Notes: generated from the sequence alone by a model not told the origin. 22,738 nt of DNA from UBA8752 sp036159995 (GCA_036159995.1 JAYYEI010000063.1:1-22738), one strand, 5' to 3'; numbered from the stretch's first letter, positions 1 through 8,364 are shown. Made by a program: numbers and translations.

Positions 1-552
1 CGGGGCCGGCCCGCCATGGCCAGCGGCGGGGGCTGGATCTGGCGGCGGGACGCCTTCCCCCACGATCAACTGAGGCCGGAACTCCCCAGTGGCGACGACG
101 TGTTCTCCCTCGCCGCATTGATCGAGCGGGGCGACGGACACCGCGTCGGATGGCTGGCCGATCGACGGGCCATGGTGTCGGCCGGGCCGATGGACACCCT
201 CGGCACCCTGCTCGACCAGCGCATCCGGTGGGGCGCCAAATCCACGCGCTACCCCAAGGCCTTGCGCGAGGCGCGACAGGTGGCCTGGACCGTCACCGCC
301 GTCCATGCCGCGGGACTGGCTCTGATCCTGATTCACCCCTGGGCAGGGGCGACATTCTGGGCCATCAAGAGTGCCGCCGACATGGCCTATACCGCCCAGA
401 TCGGTGCGGAATATGACCTGCTGCCCGCAAGCCGGACCAAGGCCCTGTGGAGCCTACTGGTGCTGGCCATCGCGCACCCACTCTTCATTGCCACCACCCT
501 CCTTTTGATGCCGTTCCGGACGGGCCGTTGGAAGGGTCGACCGGCCACCTAA
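1..552 (+). CDS. Family 2 glycosyltransferase, C-terminal part (5' end outside window)
   Basis: The frame is open from the first base, so this is the end of a longer gene; the ATG at 16 is internal. The visible 183 residues carry the late part of a membrane-anchored GT2 enzyme: a 'GRPAMASGGGWIWRRDAF' stretch like the acceptor-side segment of these enzymes, then 'SGDDVF', where the catalytic base region is expected, then 'QRIRWG', which fits the QxxRW motif of processive or polyprenyl-type GT2 proteins. Two or three hydrophobic segments follow (about residues 95-120 and 145-170 of the visible part), as expected for a C-terminal membrane anchor. It probably adds a sugar to an envelope glycan at the inner membrane, but donor and acceptor cannot be told. 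It ends one base before the earliest possible start of the next gene, so co-transcription is likely. The family call is firm; the substrate is unknown. Confidence 0.85.
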   Translation, partial: RGRPAMASGGGWIWRRDAFPHDQLRPELPSGDDVFSLAALIERGDGHRVGWLADRRAMVSAGPMDTLGTLLDQRIRWGAKSTRYPKALREARQVAWTVTAVHAAGLALILIHPWAGATFWAIKSAADMAYTAQIGAEYDLLPASRTKALWSLLVLAIAHPLFIATTLLLMPFRTGRWKGRPAT

Positions 553-562
553 TTTGCCTTCC

Positions 563-1456
563 GTGCACGCCCTGCGGTCCTTCTTCCAATCCGAGCCCAC
601 CGCCCTTCTCGGTGCGGGGTGGATTGTGCTCTGGGCCGGCATTGCCCTGTCCAGTACCCTGTGGCGGCCGGACCCCACACCCAACGCCAACGCCCAGCAT
701 CTCGAGTGGGCCATGCTGGACCCGGGAACCACGGTCCACCTCGATGCCGATGGGATCGCCGCCAACACCTTGGACACCCGCACCTTCTGGCTGGGGACCG
801 ACCGGTTCGGCCGCGACTACCTGTCCCGCGTCGTCGCCGGTTCGGGGCTGTCTCTCTCGGTCGGCATCGTCGCCGTACTGATCTCCCTGCTCATCGGGAT
901 TCCACTCGGGGCCTTCGCCGGCTACCTCGGGGGCCGGTTCGACGATGCGGTCAGCTGGTTGCTCCAAGTCATGTGGAGCATCCCGACCCTCCTGCTTGTG
1001 CTCGCCATCACGCTGGCCTTCGGCAAGGGATTCCAACAGGTCTTCCTCGCCATCGGCCTGTCCATGTGGGTGGAAGTCGCCCGGGTGGTCCGCGGGCAGG
1101 CCCTCGCCTTGCGCCACGTCGAATGGGTGGAGGCCGGACGGGTGCTCGGTCTGTCGACCCCCCGCATCGTGATGGGCCACATCCTGCCCAACCTGGCCGC
1201 ACCCATCGCCGTCATCGCCTCGGCCAACTTCGCCGCCGCGATCCTCATCGAAGCCGGACTGAGCTTCATGGGGGTCGGGGCCCAGATTCCCATGCCGAGC
1301 TGGGGCAACCTCATCCGTGACCATTACGGAGCCATCCTCACCGGACACGCCCATCTTGCCCTCATTCCCGGGGCCTGCATCGTCTCCCTTGTGTTGGCCT
1401 TCAACGCCCTGTCCAACGCCCTCGCCAGACATTCCTCGAGCCGAAACGAATCCTGA
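563..1456 (+). CDS. DppC/OppC-type ABC transporter permease
   Basis: This is an inner-membrane permease of the peptide/nickel ABC importer family (297 residues from the GTG). Residues 77-90 contain the family signature LGTDRFGRDYLSR, followed by about five membrane spans. Residues 189-210 hold the EAA loop that docks on the ATPase (EAGRVLGLS...HILPN). A TTG at 554 is an alternative start, but a promoter-like box TAATTTGC (550-557) overlaps it, so I prefer the GTG at 563; neither has a Shine-Dalgarno sequence. The stop overlaps the ATG of fcl by one base (TGATG), so the two are probably translated together. The partner permease (DppB type), the ATPases and the binding protein are absent here, so the substrate cannot be assigned from context. 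Family confident, cargo unknown. Confidence 0.88.
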   Translation: MHALRSFFQSEPTALLGAGWIVLWAGIALSSTLWRPDPTPNANAQHLEWAMLDPGTTVHLDADGIAANTLDTRTFWLGTDRFGRDYLSRVVAGSGLSLSVGIVAVLISLLIGIPLGAFAGYLGGRFDDAVSWLLQVMWSIPTLLLVLAITLAFGKGFQQVFLAIGLSMWVEVARVVRGQALALRHVEWVEAGRVLGLSTPRIVMGHILPNLAAPIAVIASANFAAAILIEAGLSFMGVGAQIPMPSWGNLIRDHYGAILTGHAHLALIPGACIVSLVLAFNALSNALARHSSSRNES

Positions 1457-2400
1457 TGAACGCCGACTCCCGCCCCTACATTTCCGGCCACCGCGGCATG
1501 GTGGGCAGCGCCCTCTGCCGGGCCCTCGCGGCCGCCGGCCTTCCCGAGCCCATCACCTTCACGAGCAGTGAGCTCGACTTGCGGGACCAGGCCGCCGTCC
1601 GCGCCATGATGGAGCGCGAACGGCCGACCCACGTCTTCGTCGCCGCTGCCAAGGTGGGCGGAATCCACGCCAACAACGTCTACCGGGCGGACTTCCTCTA
1701 CGACAACCTCATGATCGAGGCCAACCTCATCCACGCCGCCCACCAGGTCGGGGTCGAGAAGTTGCTGTTTCTCGGATCGAGCTGCATCTATCCCAAGCTC
1801 GCCGACCAGCCGCTCGTGGAAGACGCCCTCCTGACCGGAGCGCTGGAGCCGACCAACGAGCCCTACGCCATCGCCAAGATTGCGGGCATCAAGCTCTGCG
1901 AGGCCTATCGGGACCAGCACGGAGCCAACTTCATCTCGGCCATGCCGACCAACCTCTACGGTCCGGGTGACAACTACGACTTGCAGAACAGCCACGTCGT
2001 TCCCGCCCTCATCCGCAAGTTTCACGAGGCCAAGGTGAACGGCGACCCGACCGTCACGTGCTGGGGCACGGGCTCTCCGCGCCGGGAATTCCTTCACGTC
2101 GACGACCTCGCCGAAGCCTGCCTGTTCCTTATGGAGGAATACGATGGCAAAGCCTTCGTCAACGTCGGAACGGGATCCGACATGTCCATCAACGAGCTCG
2201 CAGAACTGATCCGCCGCATTGTCGGATACGAGGGCGACATCGTCTGGGACACGGACAAACCCGATGGCACACCCCGCAAACTCATGAACTGCGACCGCAT
2301 CCACGCCTTGGGTTGGACGCACAGGATTGGTCTCGAAGAGGGGCTGCGCAGCGTCTACGAGGAATACCGCCGCAACCCCGATTCCGCCCGCGCCAAATGA
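1456..2400 (+). CDS. fcl: GDP-L-fucose synthase (GDP-4-keto-6-deoxy-mannose epimerase/reductase)
   Basis: This cytoplasmic short-chain dehydrogenase performs the last step to GDP-L-fucose: 3,5-epimerisation and NADPH reduction of GDP-4-keto-6-deoxy-mannose. Of 314 residues, the N-terminus holds the nucleotide-binding motif GHRGMVGSA (11-19). The catalytic triad is visible as Ser108, Tyr137 and Lys141 (SSCIYP and YAIAK), and the epimerisation residues as Cys110 and His180. All five sit one residue later than in the E. coli enzyme, so the protein looks complete and active. It overlaps the permease before it by one base and the barrel protein after it by four (ATGA), indicating a tight operon. 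The preceding enzyme of the pathway, gmd, lies at 20904-21998 rather than next door. Product likely feeds fucosylated surface glycan. Confidence 0.96.
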   Translation: MNADSRPYISGHRGMVGSALCRALAAAGLPEPITFTSSELDLRDQAAVRAMMERERPTHVFVAAAKVGGIHANNVYRADFLYDNLMIEANLIHAAHQVGVEKLLFLGSSCIYPKLADQPLVEDALLTGALEPTNEPYAIAKIAGIKLCEAYRDQHGANFISAMPTNLYGPGDNYDLQNSHVVPALIRKFHEAKVNGDPTVTCWGTGSPRREFLHVDDLAEACLFLMEEYDGKAFVNVGTGSDMSINELAELIRRIVGYEGDIVWDTDKPDGTPRKLMNCDRIHALGWTHRIGLEEGLRSVYEEYRRNPDSARAK

Positions 2401-3914
2401 CCCGTGGCCGGCTCATCCTCCGCATCACCGTCCTGGCCGTCTTCGCGGTTCTGGTGGTGGGGCATGTGGCCGGCCAGATCATCGTGCCAGACCGCCTGCA
2501 GGGCGGCACCCGAATGGGCGCCTTGGTGACCCCGGCCGACCAGTGCGTGCTCACATTCGACACCGTGAGGACCCTCCCCACCGAATCCAGCGGCCGCGAC
2601 ACCTGGTGGCATCGGCACGCCCTCTTCGCCGATGGAGCGGTCCAGGTCGCTATGGACCCGGTGATTGACTACGCCCTGGACTGGCGGCGAGGCGGAATGG
2701 CTGGGGAGGCCGCCAACCCCGAATCGGGTTTCCGCAACATTCGAGGCGTCCGTTACTCCGGCTCAATCGATGGTGCCCTGGGCTTCGGCGGGAAGGTGCT
2801 GGAGATGCAACGGACTCTGGTTGGACCCGAAACGGAATGGGTGCTGGCCGCGCAGGGCTACCCCGGAATGGGACCGGGCAAGCTCAGGCCGACGGGCAAT
2901 GGCCTCTCCGGCATCGACCACAGTCTGGCCGAAGTGTGGTTCGACCTGCAGGCCACGAATCGCATCCGCCTGCAATGGGGACTCGGTTCCGTGGGCATGG
3001 GACCGGGCACCCGGAACCTGCTCTGGAATGCCGACATGGCGCCGGCACCGTACTTGTTGATCGACGTTGATCTCGGCAGTGGGTGGCACTACCGCTGGCT
3101 CCAGAGTCGGCAGCGCTCCACGGAACGGCTCCCGGCCGACGGGGCCCGGGAAGGACGGTACACTCCACTCGGATTGGGGGTCCGCAGCCTGGGGAAGTCC
3201 TTCTCGATGGGGGAATCCCAACTCGATGTGAACTGGATCGTGGCCCGATGGACCGACGTACTCGACCGGGGCAGGGACCGATCAGCCATGGTGGATTGGA
3301 GCCTCGCCCTCTCCCCCTGGAGCCTGCCCACCACAGGGGATTCCGCGCAGCCCCATTCTCTGGCGGGCCACCATGGTCTGGATATCCAATGGCGCCATCC
3401 GCGGTCGACATGGTACAGCCAAGTCCGGTTTGTACCATGGCTTGACAACCGCTATGAAGGCAGTCAACGTGCCCACGCCATGGTCGGCCATGTACGGCAC
3501 GGCGAACGGTGGACGGTATGGACGGAGTTTGCCCCGACCGCGGCTTTGACCAATCCGTCACTCGATCCTGCCTCCAGCGGGGGCAGCCTGGGCACCCGAT
3601 CTCTCTCAAGCCTTCAGCCCGATTGGGTGCAGGGATTGGAATGGCGTCCCGCTGGGGTGACCATTTCCGCCGAGGTGGGTCGATTGGAGGAGCAATGGAG
3701 CTGGAAAACGACGGTTTCGGTCCCCTCCATCACGGCGGATGTGGGCTCCGGAAGCCTCCGCACCTCCAGAAAATCGCGGTCGCCGAACCGGTGGCTGCCC
3801 GGCCTCGTGCCCCTTTCGCCCTTCGTCTCCATCATGGGCCTTTCCGGGACAGGCGATTGTTGGTGGAGCGCAGGGGTCTCCAGTCCGGTAACGAATTCCC
3901 GCAAGACCTATTGA
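2397..3914 (+). CDS. Wzi/RemB-like outer-membrane beta-barrel protein, diverged
   Basis: This 505-residue protein is exported: residues 1-27 form a signal peptide (Arg-rich start, hydrophobic 9-24, Gly-Gln after Ala). The region 115-240 resembles the Bacteroidota RemB/Wzi capsule-assembly family: an 'IRGVRYSGSI' strand (115-124), 'GYPGMGPGKLRP' (154-165), a 'WGLGSVGMGPGTRNLL' loop (194-209) corresponding to the family's GxxxxxxGDGYRSLLLS segment, and a following strand rich in aromatic residues. The C-terminal 250 residues alternate polar and aromatic residues as in a barrel, but I cannot see the family's RxFEPxYLxP block that is clear in the gene at 5126. Known relatives bind capsule at the outer membrane or act in gliding; which applies here is inference. 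The ATG overlaps the fcl stop (ATGA). Frame openings further upstream lie inside fcl and are not real. Confidence 0.72.
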   Translation: MTRGRLILRITVLAVFAVLVVGHVAGQIIVPDRLQGGTRMGALVTPADQCVLTFDTVRTLPTESSGRDTWWHRHALFADGAVQVAMDPVIDYALDWRRGGMAGEAANPESGFRNIRGVRYSGSIDGALGFGGKVLEMQRTLVGPETEWVLAAQGYPGMGPGKLRPTGNGLSGIDHSLAEVWFDLQATNRIRLQWGLGSVGMGPGTRNLLWNADMAPAPYLLIDVDLGSGWHYRWLQSRQRSTERLPADGAREGRYTPLGLGVRSLGKSFSMGESQLDVNWIVARWTDVLDRGRDRSAMVDWSLALSPWSLPTTGDSAQPHSLAGHHGLDIQWRHPRSTWYSQVRFVPWLDNRYEGSQRAHAMVGHVRHGERWTVWTEFAPTAALTNPSLDPASSGGSLGTRSLSSLQPDWVQGLEWRPAGVTISAEVGRLEEQWSWKTTVSVPSITADVGSGSLRTSRKSRSPNRWLPGLVPLSPFVSIMGLSGTGDCWWSAGVSSPVTNSRKTY

Positions 3915-4020
3915 CGACTGGCCGTAGGAATGTTCGCATCTGCAATTTCCATGCCCTCCAACTAGACCAACTGACCTCACCTTTAGGAAAAACAAACGCA
4001 TCTTGATTCCGACCGACCTC

Positions 4021-5097
4021 ATGCTTGCCTTCATCGTTTCGCTCGCCGTGGTGATGTTGGGAATGCCTTCGCTGATTCGCCTGGCCGTCCAAAAGAATCT
4101 CCTCGATGACCCGACTGAAGACAGAAAGGTTCACTTGAGAAGTGTACCCCGATTGGGTGGGGTATTGGTGTTCATCGGCACCTTGGTCACAACGACCATG
4201 CTGATCAGCCCCGAAGAAGCAACCGCCCTTTCCTTCTTTCGCTTGACTGCTGCCTCGACCATCCTGTTTTTCCTCGGACTCAAGGACGACCTCGTCGGAC
4301 TTCACCCTTTGAAGAAACTGACCATACAAGTCGTGGTTGGTGCCATCCTCATTCTGGGTGGAGGCTTCATGATCGGCGACTTTTCCGGTCTGTTCGGTTT
4401 CGGTGTGCTGAGCCTGTGGGCATCCATCCCCTTCTCCCTGTTCGTCTACATCGTCGTGGTCAATTCCGTCAACCTCATCGATGGTCTCGACACACTCGCC
4501 GGGGGCTACGGATTTCTCGTGACCATTTCCTGCGCCCTGTGGTTCCAACTCACGGGCCAAACCGACTTTGCCATCCTCTGTCTGTCCCTCGCGGGATCAC
4601 TGGCCGGGTTCATCCTGTTCAACATCACGCCTGCCCGCATCTTTCTGGGGGACAGCGGCTCGCTGATCCTGGGCATGTTCATCTATGTCATGGCCTCCAG
4701 CATCATGGCGACGCCGGCAGAGCAGATTCCGCCGATATGGTCCCATCGCTCCATGCCGGTCCTGGCCATGACCATGCTCAGCTACCCACTGGTCGACACC
4801 CTGCGCGTCTTCACCCTGCGGGTGCTCGATGGTCGGTCCCCCTTCTCCCCCGACCGAAACCACCTCCATCACTGGTTGCTGCACCTCGGCCTCACCCACC
4901 TGCAAGCGGCCCTCGTCATCCACGCCTATACTGCCCTGATGGTCGGACTCGGATTCGTCATGCCGGCCATGGACCCGACCCGGGCCTTTTTCATCCTGCT
5001 CGGTGCGGCCTTTCTATTTCCCGTGGCCCTGCTCATCGCCGAAAAGGTGGTCATGCACCAGCGCGCCCTGCGCCGCAAGGGACTGCGGACTTCCTGA
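4021..5097 (+). CDS. wecA: WecA-type undecaprenyl-phosphate sugar-1-phosphate transferase
   Basis: This polytopic inner-membrane enzyme (358 residues, about 11 spans) moves a sugar-1-phosphate, usually GlcNAc-1-P, from UDP-sugar to undecaprenyl phosphate and so starts lipid-linked glycan synthesis. All motifs of the MraY/WecA family are present: DDPTEDRKVH (29-38) with PRLGG (43-47), DD at 89-90, NLIDGLD (151-157), Asn201 followed by PARIFLGDSGS (204-214), and the WecA-type His motif DRNHLHHWLL (278-287). A TTG at 4003 is an alternative start six residues upstream; it has an A-rich leader and would give an N-terminus closer to relatives, so the start is uncertain. MraY proper is unlikely because no peptidoglycan genes are near and the His motif is of WecA type. 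The sugar is inferred from the family, not seen. Confidence 0.92.
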   Translation: MLAFIVSLAVVMLGMPSLIRLAVQKNLLDDPTEDRKVHLRSVPRLGGVLVFIGTLVTTTMLISPEEATALSFFRLTAASTILFFLGLKDDLVGLHPLKKLTIQVVVGAILILGGGFMIGDFSGLFGFGVLSLWASIPFSLFVYIVVVNSVNLIDGLDTLAGGYGFLVTISCALWFQLTGQTDFAILCLSLAGSLAGFILFNITPARIFLGDSGSLILGMFIYVMASSIMATPAEQIPPIWSHRSMPVLAMTMLSYPLVDTLRVFTLRVLDGRSPFSPDRNHLHHWLLHLGLTHLQAALVIHAYTALMVGLGFVMPAMDPTRAFFILLGAAFLFPVALLIAEKVVMHQRALRRKGLRTS

Positions 5098-5112
5098 GCC
5101 CCTCAAGCGCCT

Positions 5113-5120
5113 TAGGTTTG
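5113..5120 (+). promoter_or_regulatory. Bacteroidota -7 type promoter box TAGGTTTG
   Basis: Exact match to TAnnTTTG, the -7 consensus of the Bacteroidota housekeeping sigma factor. It lies only five bases before the ATG at 5126, so transcription from it would begin at or next to the start codon. No clear TTG is found at the expected -33 distance, which lowers confidence. Confidence 0.45.
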
Positions 5121-5125
5121 CGACG

Positions 5126-6577
5126 ATGGGCAAACCGCTCTCCCTTCTTCTTCTGTTGGCGTTGGGCACTCAGGCCCTTGCGTTGGATTCCCTCGACGTC
5201 TTCGTGGGAGACCCGGAGGCGGCGTTGGATTCCTCCGAACGGTCCCTCTCCGCGTCCATGTCCCTCCATCAGGTCGGCGTCGCCTCCACCCTGGAAGGAG
5301 AAACCGCCCTGACGGGATTCGTCTCCACCTCCCTCGTCGTGACCCATGACCGGTGGGCGGGCGGACTGCACTTCGATGACCTGCGGAATGCTGGAACGTT
5401 CTTCCGGCGGGTCATTGAAGCCGGATGGGATCACCGTGGAGAATCCGGACGCAACGCTTCGCGGTGGCGCGCCCGGTGGGATTGGCAACCCCTCCCCTCG
5501 GTGGGCGTTGCCATCGGCCGGGACACGCTGAGTGAAGGCTGGGGCCTCCGCTCCCTCTTCCGTGGACGGCACAACGCCCCCACCCCCTTCGCCCAGATTG
5601 CCTTGGACGGCGGAGGGCGGCTGCGCTACCGACACCGCATCGAGGCCCTGCAAGGCGACCGCCACATCGACTGTTGGACCGGAGCCGAGGGCGATCCCCG
5701 AACATGGGTGCCGCCTTCCGGACCCATCCGGACGGACATTGAGCGCATGGTCGTCTCCCACCGAGTGGAGGTCGATTTCGGTCGGCGCCTCACCGGAGCC
5801 CTGTGGGGAGCCGTTGTGTGGAATATTGAAGATGGAGCGCGCGCGTTTGAACCGCATTATCTGATGCCCCTGACAAGCCTGCGGCCCACCGAATACACCC
5901 AGGGCAGCTCCGACAACGCCCTCGTTGGAGTGGAGGGGCGAATCAAGCTGGGCCAGGATTGGGGCCGGCGACCCCGGACCCTCTACGGCCAGTTCCTTCT
6001 CGACGAGCTCATCGTCTCCGAGCTGCTCGGTGGCACCCAATGGTGGGGCAACAAGTTTGCGGCCCTCGGTGGCCTCCGATGGGACACGCGGTGGGGCGGA
6101 TGGCAATGGGAGGTTTCCGCGGCCCGGCCTTGGACCTACAGCCATTTCACACGCACCGCCGCCTACCTCAACGGCATCACCCCGCTCGCCCATCCCCTCG
6201 GAGCCAACTTCGTGGAAACGGCCTGGGCGGGCCATTGGCAGGCGGGCGCCTGGCAAATCCATGCCCGCTTGACCGCATCCATCCGGGGGGACGACCCCAC
6301 CGGCGAAACCCCCACGGGATCCCTGCCCCAAGTCGGCGACATCCAGCGGACGGAAGACCAGTACGCGTGGCTCAACGGCACCCAGCGCCGGCGCACCGTC
6401 GCCTTCATCGACGTGGCCCGGGACCTCCAACTCGCTGACGACGTGGCCATCACCGCCTATGTCCAGGCCGCCGTGGGCCGGGAAACCGCTCCCCTCGATG
6501 GCCTGGCCCCCGAACGCGAGATGTGGATTGGCCTCGGCCTCCGGAGTTCAGGCCCCTTCTTCGGAGCGGATTGGTAG
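5126..6577 (+). CDS. Wzi/RemB-like outer-membrane beta-barrel protein
   Basis: This 483-residue protein starts with a signal peptide (1-19, hydrophobic LSLLLLLALGTQALA). It shows clear landmarks of the Bacteroidota capsule-assembly Wzi/RemB family: GRDTLSEGWGLRSLF (131-145), then ARAFEPHYLMPLTSLRPTE (238-256), SSDNALVG (261-268), LYGQFLLDELIVSEL (286-300) and WWGNKFA (306-312). Similar conserved blocks occur in gliding protein RemB and in Wzi-like barrels. Predicted role: outer-membrane protein that anchors or assembles surface polysaccharide or contributes to surface adhesion; this is family knowledge plus context. It follows wecA by 28 bases and has a promoter-like box of its own. It is the second such protein in 3 kb, with the diverged relative at 2397, so a duplication around wecA is possible. 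Start chosen for the clean signal peptide; no Shine-Dalgarno sequence is present. Confidence 0.8.
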   Translation: MGKPLSLLLLLALGTQALALDSLDVFVGDPEAALDSSERSLSASMSLHQVGVASTLEGETALTGFVSTSLVVTHDRWAGGLHFDDLRNAGTFFRRVIEAGWDHRGESGRNASRWRARWDWQPLPSVGVAIGRDTLSEGWGLRSLFRGRHNAPTPFAQIALDGGGRLRYRHRIEALQGDRHIDCWTGAEGDPRTWVPPSGPIRTDIERMVVSHRVEVDFGRRLTGALWGAVVWNIEDGARAFEPHYLMPLTSLRPTEYTQGSSDNALVGVEGRIKLGQDWGRRPRTLYGQFLLDELIVSELLGGTQWWGNKFAALGGLRWDTRWGGWQWEVSAARPWTYSHFTRTAAYLNGITPLAHPLGANFVETAWAGHWQAGAWQIHARLTASIRGDDPTGETPTGSLPQVGDIQRTEDQYAWLNGTQRRRTVAFIDVARDLQLADDVAITAYVQAAVGRETAPLDGLAPEREMWIGLGLRSSGPFFGADW

Positions 6578-6585
6578 GCCCGGCC

Positions 6586-6593
6586 TAATTTCG
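6586..6593 (+). promoter_or_regulatory. Promoter-like box TAATTTCG before ctaB
   Basis: One mismatch to TAnnTTTG, located between the stop of the Wzi/RemB-like gene (6577) and the ctaB ATG (6603), nine bases from that ATG. A TTC sits about 23 bases upstream where a -33 TTG would be expected. It would start the oxidase operon. Confidence 0.4.
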
Positions 6594-6602
6594 CCGTCCG
6601 CC

Positions 6603-7490
6603 ATGTCGGCCCCCGTCTCCCACACCCCCACCTTGCTCAAGGACATCGCCGTCCTCTTCAAACTGCGGCTCGGCACCTTCGTCGTCCTGAGCGCCGTACT
6701 CGGGTGGTTCATGGGCACGGAAAGCATCGGCCTCGTCCCGTTTCTCGAGTTGACCGTCGGCGGCTATCTGCTGACCGGGGCATCGAACGGTTTCAACCAG
6801 ATCATCGAGCGGGAAGCCGACGCCAAGATGGGCCGCACCGCCGGCCGGCCGCTCCCCACCGGCCGCATGTCCGTGCGGCAGGCAGCGACCTGGTCCACCC
6901 TCGCCGGATTGCTCGGCCTCGCCGCCTTGTTCGACCTCGGCATCCGCGCCGGCCTCCTCGGCCTGCTCGCCCTCGGCAGTTACGTCCTCGCCTACACCCC
7001 GCTCAAGTCGCGCACCGGGTTCAGCGTCCTCGTCGGGGCCATCCCGGGGGCCATTCCCCCCATGCTCGGCTATGTGGCCGCCACGGGGCGGTTCGGCATC
7101 GAGCCCGGAACCCTGTTCGCCGTCCAGTTCATGTGGCAATTCCCCCACTTCTGGGCCATCGCCTGGGTCGCCCACGAGGACTACCTCAAGGCCGGCTACA
7201 AGATGCTGCCCTTCAAAGAGGGACGAACCGCGGCCAGTGCCCGCCAGATCCTGTTGTACACCATGCTGTGCATCCCGGCGAGCCTCCTTCCCTGGGCTTT
7301 GCCCGGAGAGGCCCCGATGGTCGGCGACATCGCCTTCACGGTGGCCGTCCTGACGGGCCTCGGCTTCCTCATCCCGGCTGTCCGACTGTGGCGGAGCCTG
7401 GAGGTCAAGGATGCCCGCCAACTGATGTTCGCGAGCTTCCTGTACCTCCCAATCGTGCAGCTCACGTACGTCCTCGACAAGATCCCCTGA
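6603..7490 (+). CDS. ctaB: Protoheme IX farnesyltransferase (heme O synthase)
   Basis: This inner-membrane prenyltransferase of the UbiA superfamily converts heme B to heme O, the precursor of heme A for aa3/caa3 oxidases. In 295 residues with about eight or nine spans it shows the prenyl-diphosphate/Mg site around Asn65-Asp73 followed by KMGRTAGRPLPTGRM; the first Asp of the usual NxxxD is Glu69, which I believe is normal in this phylum. The second conserved block reads YTPLKSRTGFSVLVGAIPGA, then 'QFMWQFPHFWAIAW', typical of CyoE/CtaB. It heads the oxidase block and is followed by two COX3 genes. The ATG at 6603 is chosen because it begins a normal N-terminus (MSAPVSHTPTLLKDI) just after the promoter-like box; open frame upstream overlaps the previous gene. 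Confidence 0.96.
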   Translation: MSAPVSHTPTLLKDIAVLFKLRLGTFVVLSAVLGWFMGTESIGLVPFLELTVGGYLLTGASNGFNQIIEREADAKMGRTAGRPLPTGRMSVRQAATWSTLAGLLGLAALFDLGIRAGLLGLLALGSYVLAYTPLKSRTGFSVLVGAIPGAIPPMLGYVAATGRFGIEPGTLFAVQFMWQFPHFWAIAWVAHEDYLKAGYKMLPFKEGRTAASARQILLYTMLCIPASLLPWALPGEAPMVGDIAFTVAVLTGLGFLIPAVRLWRSLEVKDARQLMFASFLYLPIVQLTYVLDKIP

Positions 7491-7510
7491 ACCCCCGGGG
7501 CCCAACCCGG

Positions 7511-7518
7511 TTCCTTTG
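7511..7518 (+). promoter_or_regulatory. Possible promoter box TTCCTTTG before first COX3
   Basis: Seven of eight positions fit if TAnnTTTG is read with T at the second place. It is seven bases before the ATG at 7526. No -33 TTG is visible. Weak; read-through from ctaB could equally drive this gene. Confidence 0.25.
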
Positions 7519-7525
7519 TTGTCCT

Positions 7526-8356
7526 ATGAGCGCAAACAGCGATATGAACACCCCCGACGCCACCCAAGACATCCCGCAAGGCCGCGTGGACGTCTTTGAA
7601 GGACTCGATCCCGCCGTGCGAGAGCGCACCAAGAAGATGCTGATGTACTTCATCCTCTTCGCCGTGGTGATGCTGTTCGCCGGCTTCACCTCCGCCTACA
7701 TCGTCTCCAACGTGGGCCAATTCTGGGTGCACATCGAGGCCCCGACCGCCCTGTGGATCAGCAACGCCCTGATCGTGGCGAGCTCCCTTCCGATGTGGCT
7801 CAGCCTCCGCGCCATGAAGGCCGGCCAGAGCATGACCAGCTTCGTCCATCTGGCCATCACCTTCGTGCTCGGCATCGCCTTCACCGCGATGCAGCTCCAG
7901 GGCTGGGGTGAACTGCAAGACAAGGGCATGGGCTGGACCGTCGACGAGACCGCCAGCGGTGCCAAGGCCTATCGGTGGAACAGCATCCAGAACCTGCTCG
8001 AGGGCTCCGCTCAATGGGGCGTTGACTACACCGTGACCCAGGATGGCGTGCCCCTGAACTACCGTCCAGAGACCAACCAACTGTTTGCCTCCGACGACGT
8101 GTTGATGGCCCGCGACATCACCCTCGATGTGGAACGGGTCTCCAATTCAGCGGCGGGGTATCTGTTCATCCTGATCCTCATCCACCTTTTCCATTTGGCC
8201 CTCGGCCTGGCCTATGTCCTGGTCAATGGAATTCGCATTCTGACGGGTCGAATCCACCCCGGCGATACCGTGCGTCTGCACACTGGTGGGGTCTATTGGC
8301 ACTTCCTGGGCCTGTTGTGGGTATACCTGTTCGCCTTCCTGTTCCTCGTCCACTGA
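7526..8356 (+). CDS. Cytochrome c oxidase subunit III (first copy)
   Basis: This is a membrane subunit III of a heme-copper oxidase (276 residues). After a polar N-terminus (1-36) spans lie near 37-60, 75-95 and 105-122. A soluble insert (about 125-205) follows, then 'GYLFILILIHLFHLALGL' (211-228), equivalent to the FITGFHGFHVFSG helix of COX3, and YWHFLGLLWVYLF (257-269), the conserved last helix. The insert faces the side normally taken by a short loop and makes the protein diverged from textbook COX3. Subunit III supports proton uptake and stability of subunit I rather than holding cofactors. The tandem of two COX3 proteins followed by COX4 is the usual flavobacterial arrangement as I know it; they may occupy one complex as two halves or serve different stages. 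Confidence 0.88.
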   Translation: MSANSDMNTPDATQDIPQGRVDVFEGLDPAVRERTKKMLMYFILFAVVMLFAGFTSAYIVSNVGQFWVHIEAPTALWISNALIVASSLPMWLSLRAMKAGQSMTSFVHLAITFVLGIAFTAMQLQGWGELQDKGMGWTVDETASGAKAYRWNSIQNLLEGSAQWGVDYTVTQDGVPLNYRPETNQLFASDDVLMARDITLDVERVSNSAAGYLFILILIHLFHLALGLAYVLVNGIRILTGRIHPGDTVRLHTGGVYWHFLGLLWVYLFAFLFLVH

Positions 8357-8364
8357 GGATGGCG

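Noticed and set aside
2058..2396. Upstream extension of the first Wzi/RemB-like protein into fcl
   Set aside because: The extension is Arg/Pro-rich out-of-frame reading of fcl; the signal peptide begins at the ATG at 2397.
5051..6430. 459-codon minus-strand frame opposite the second Wzi/RemB-like gene
   Set aside because: Shadow of a real gene whose family motifs are clear on the plus strand; no motif in the antisense translation.
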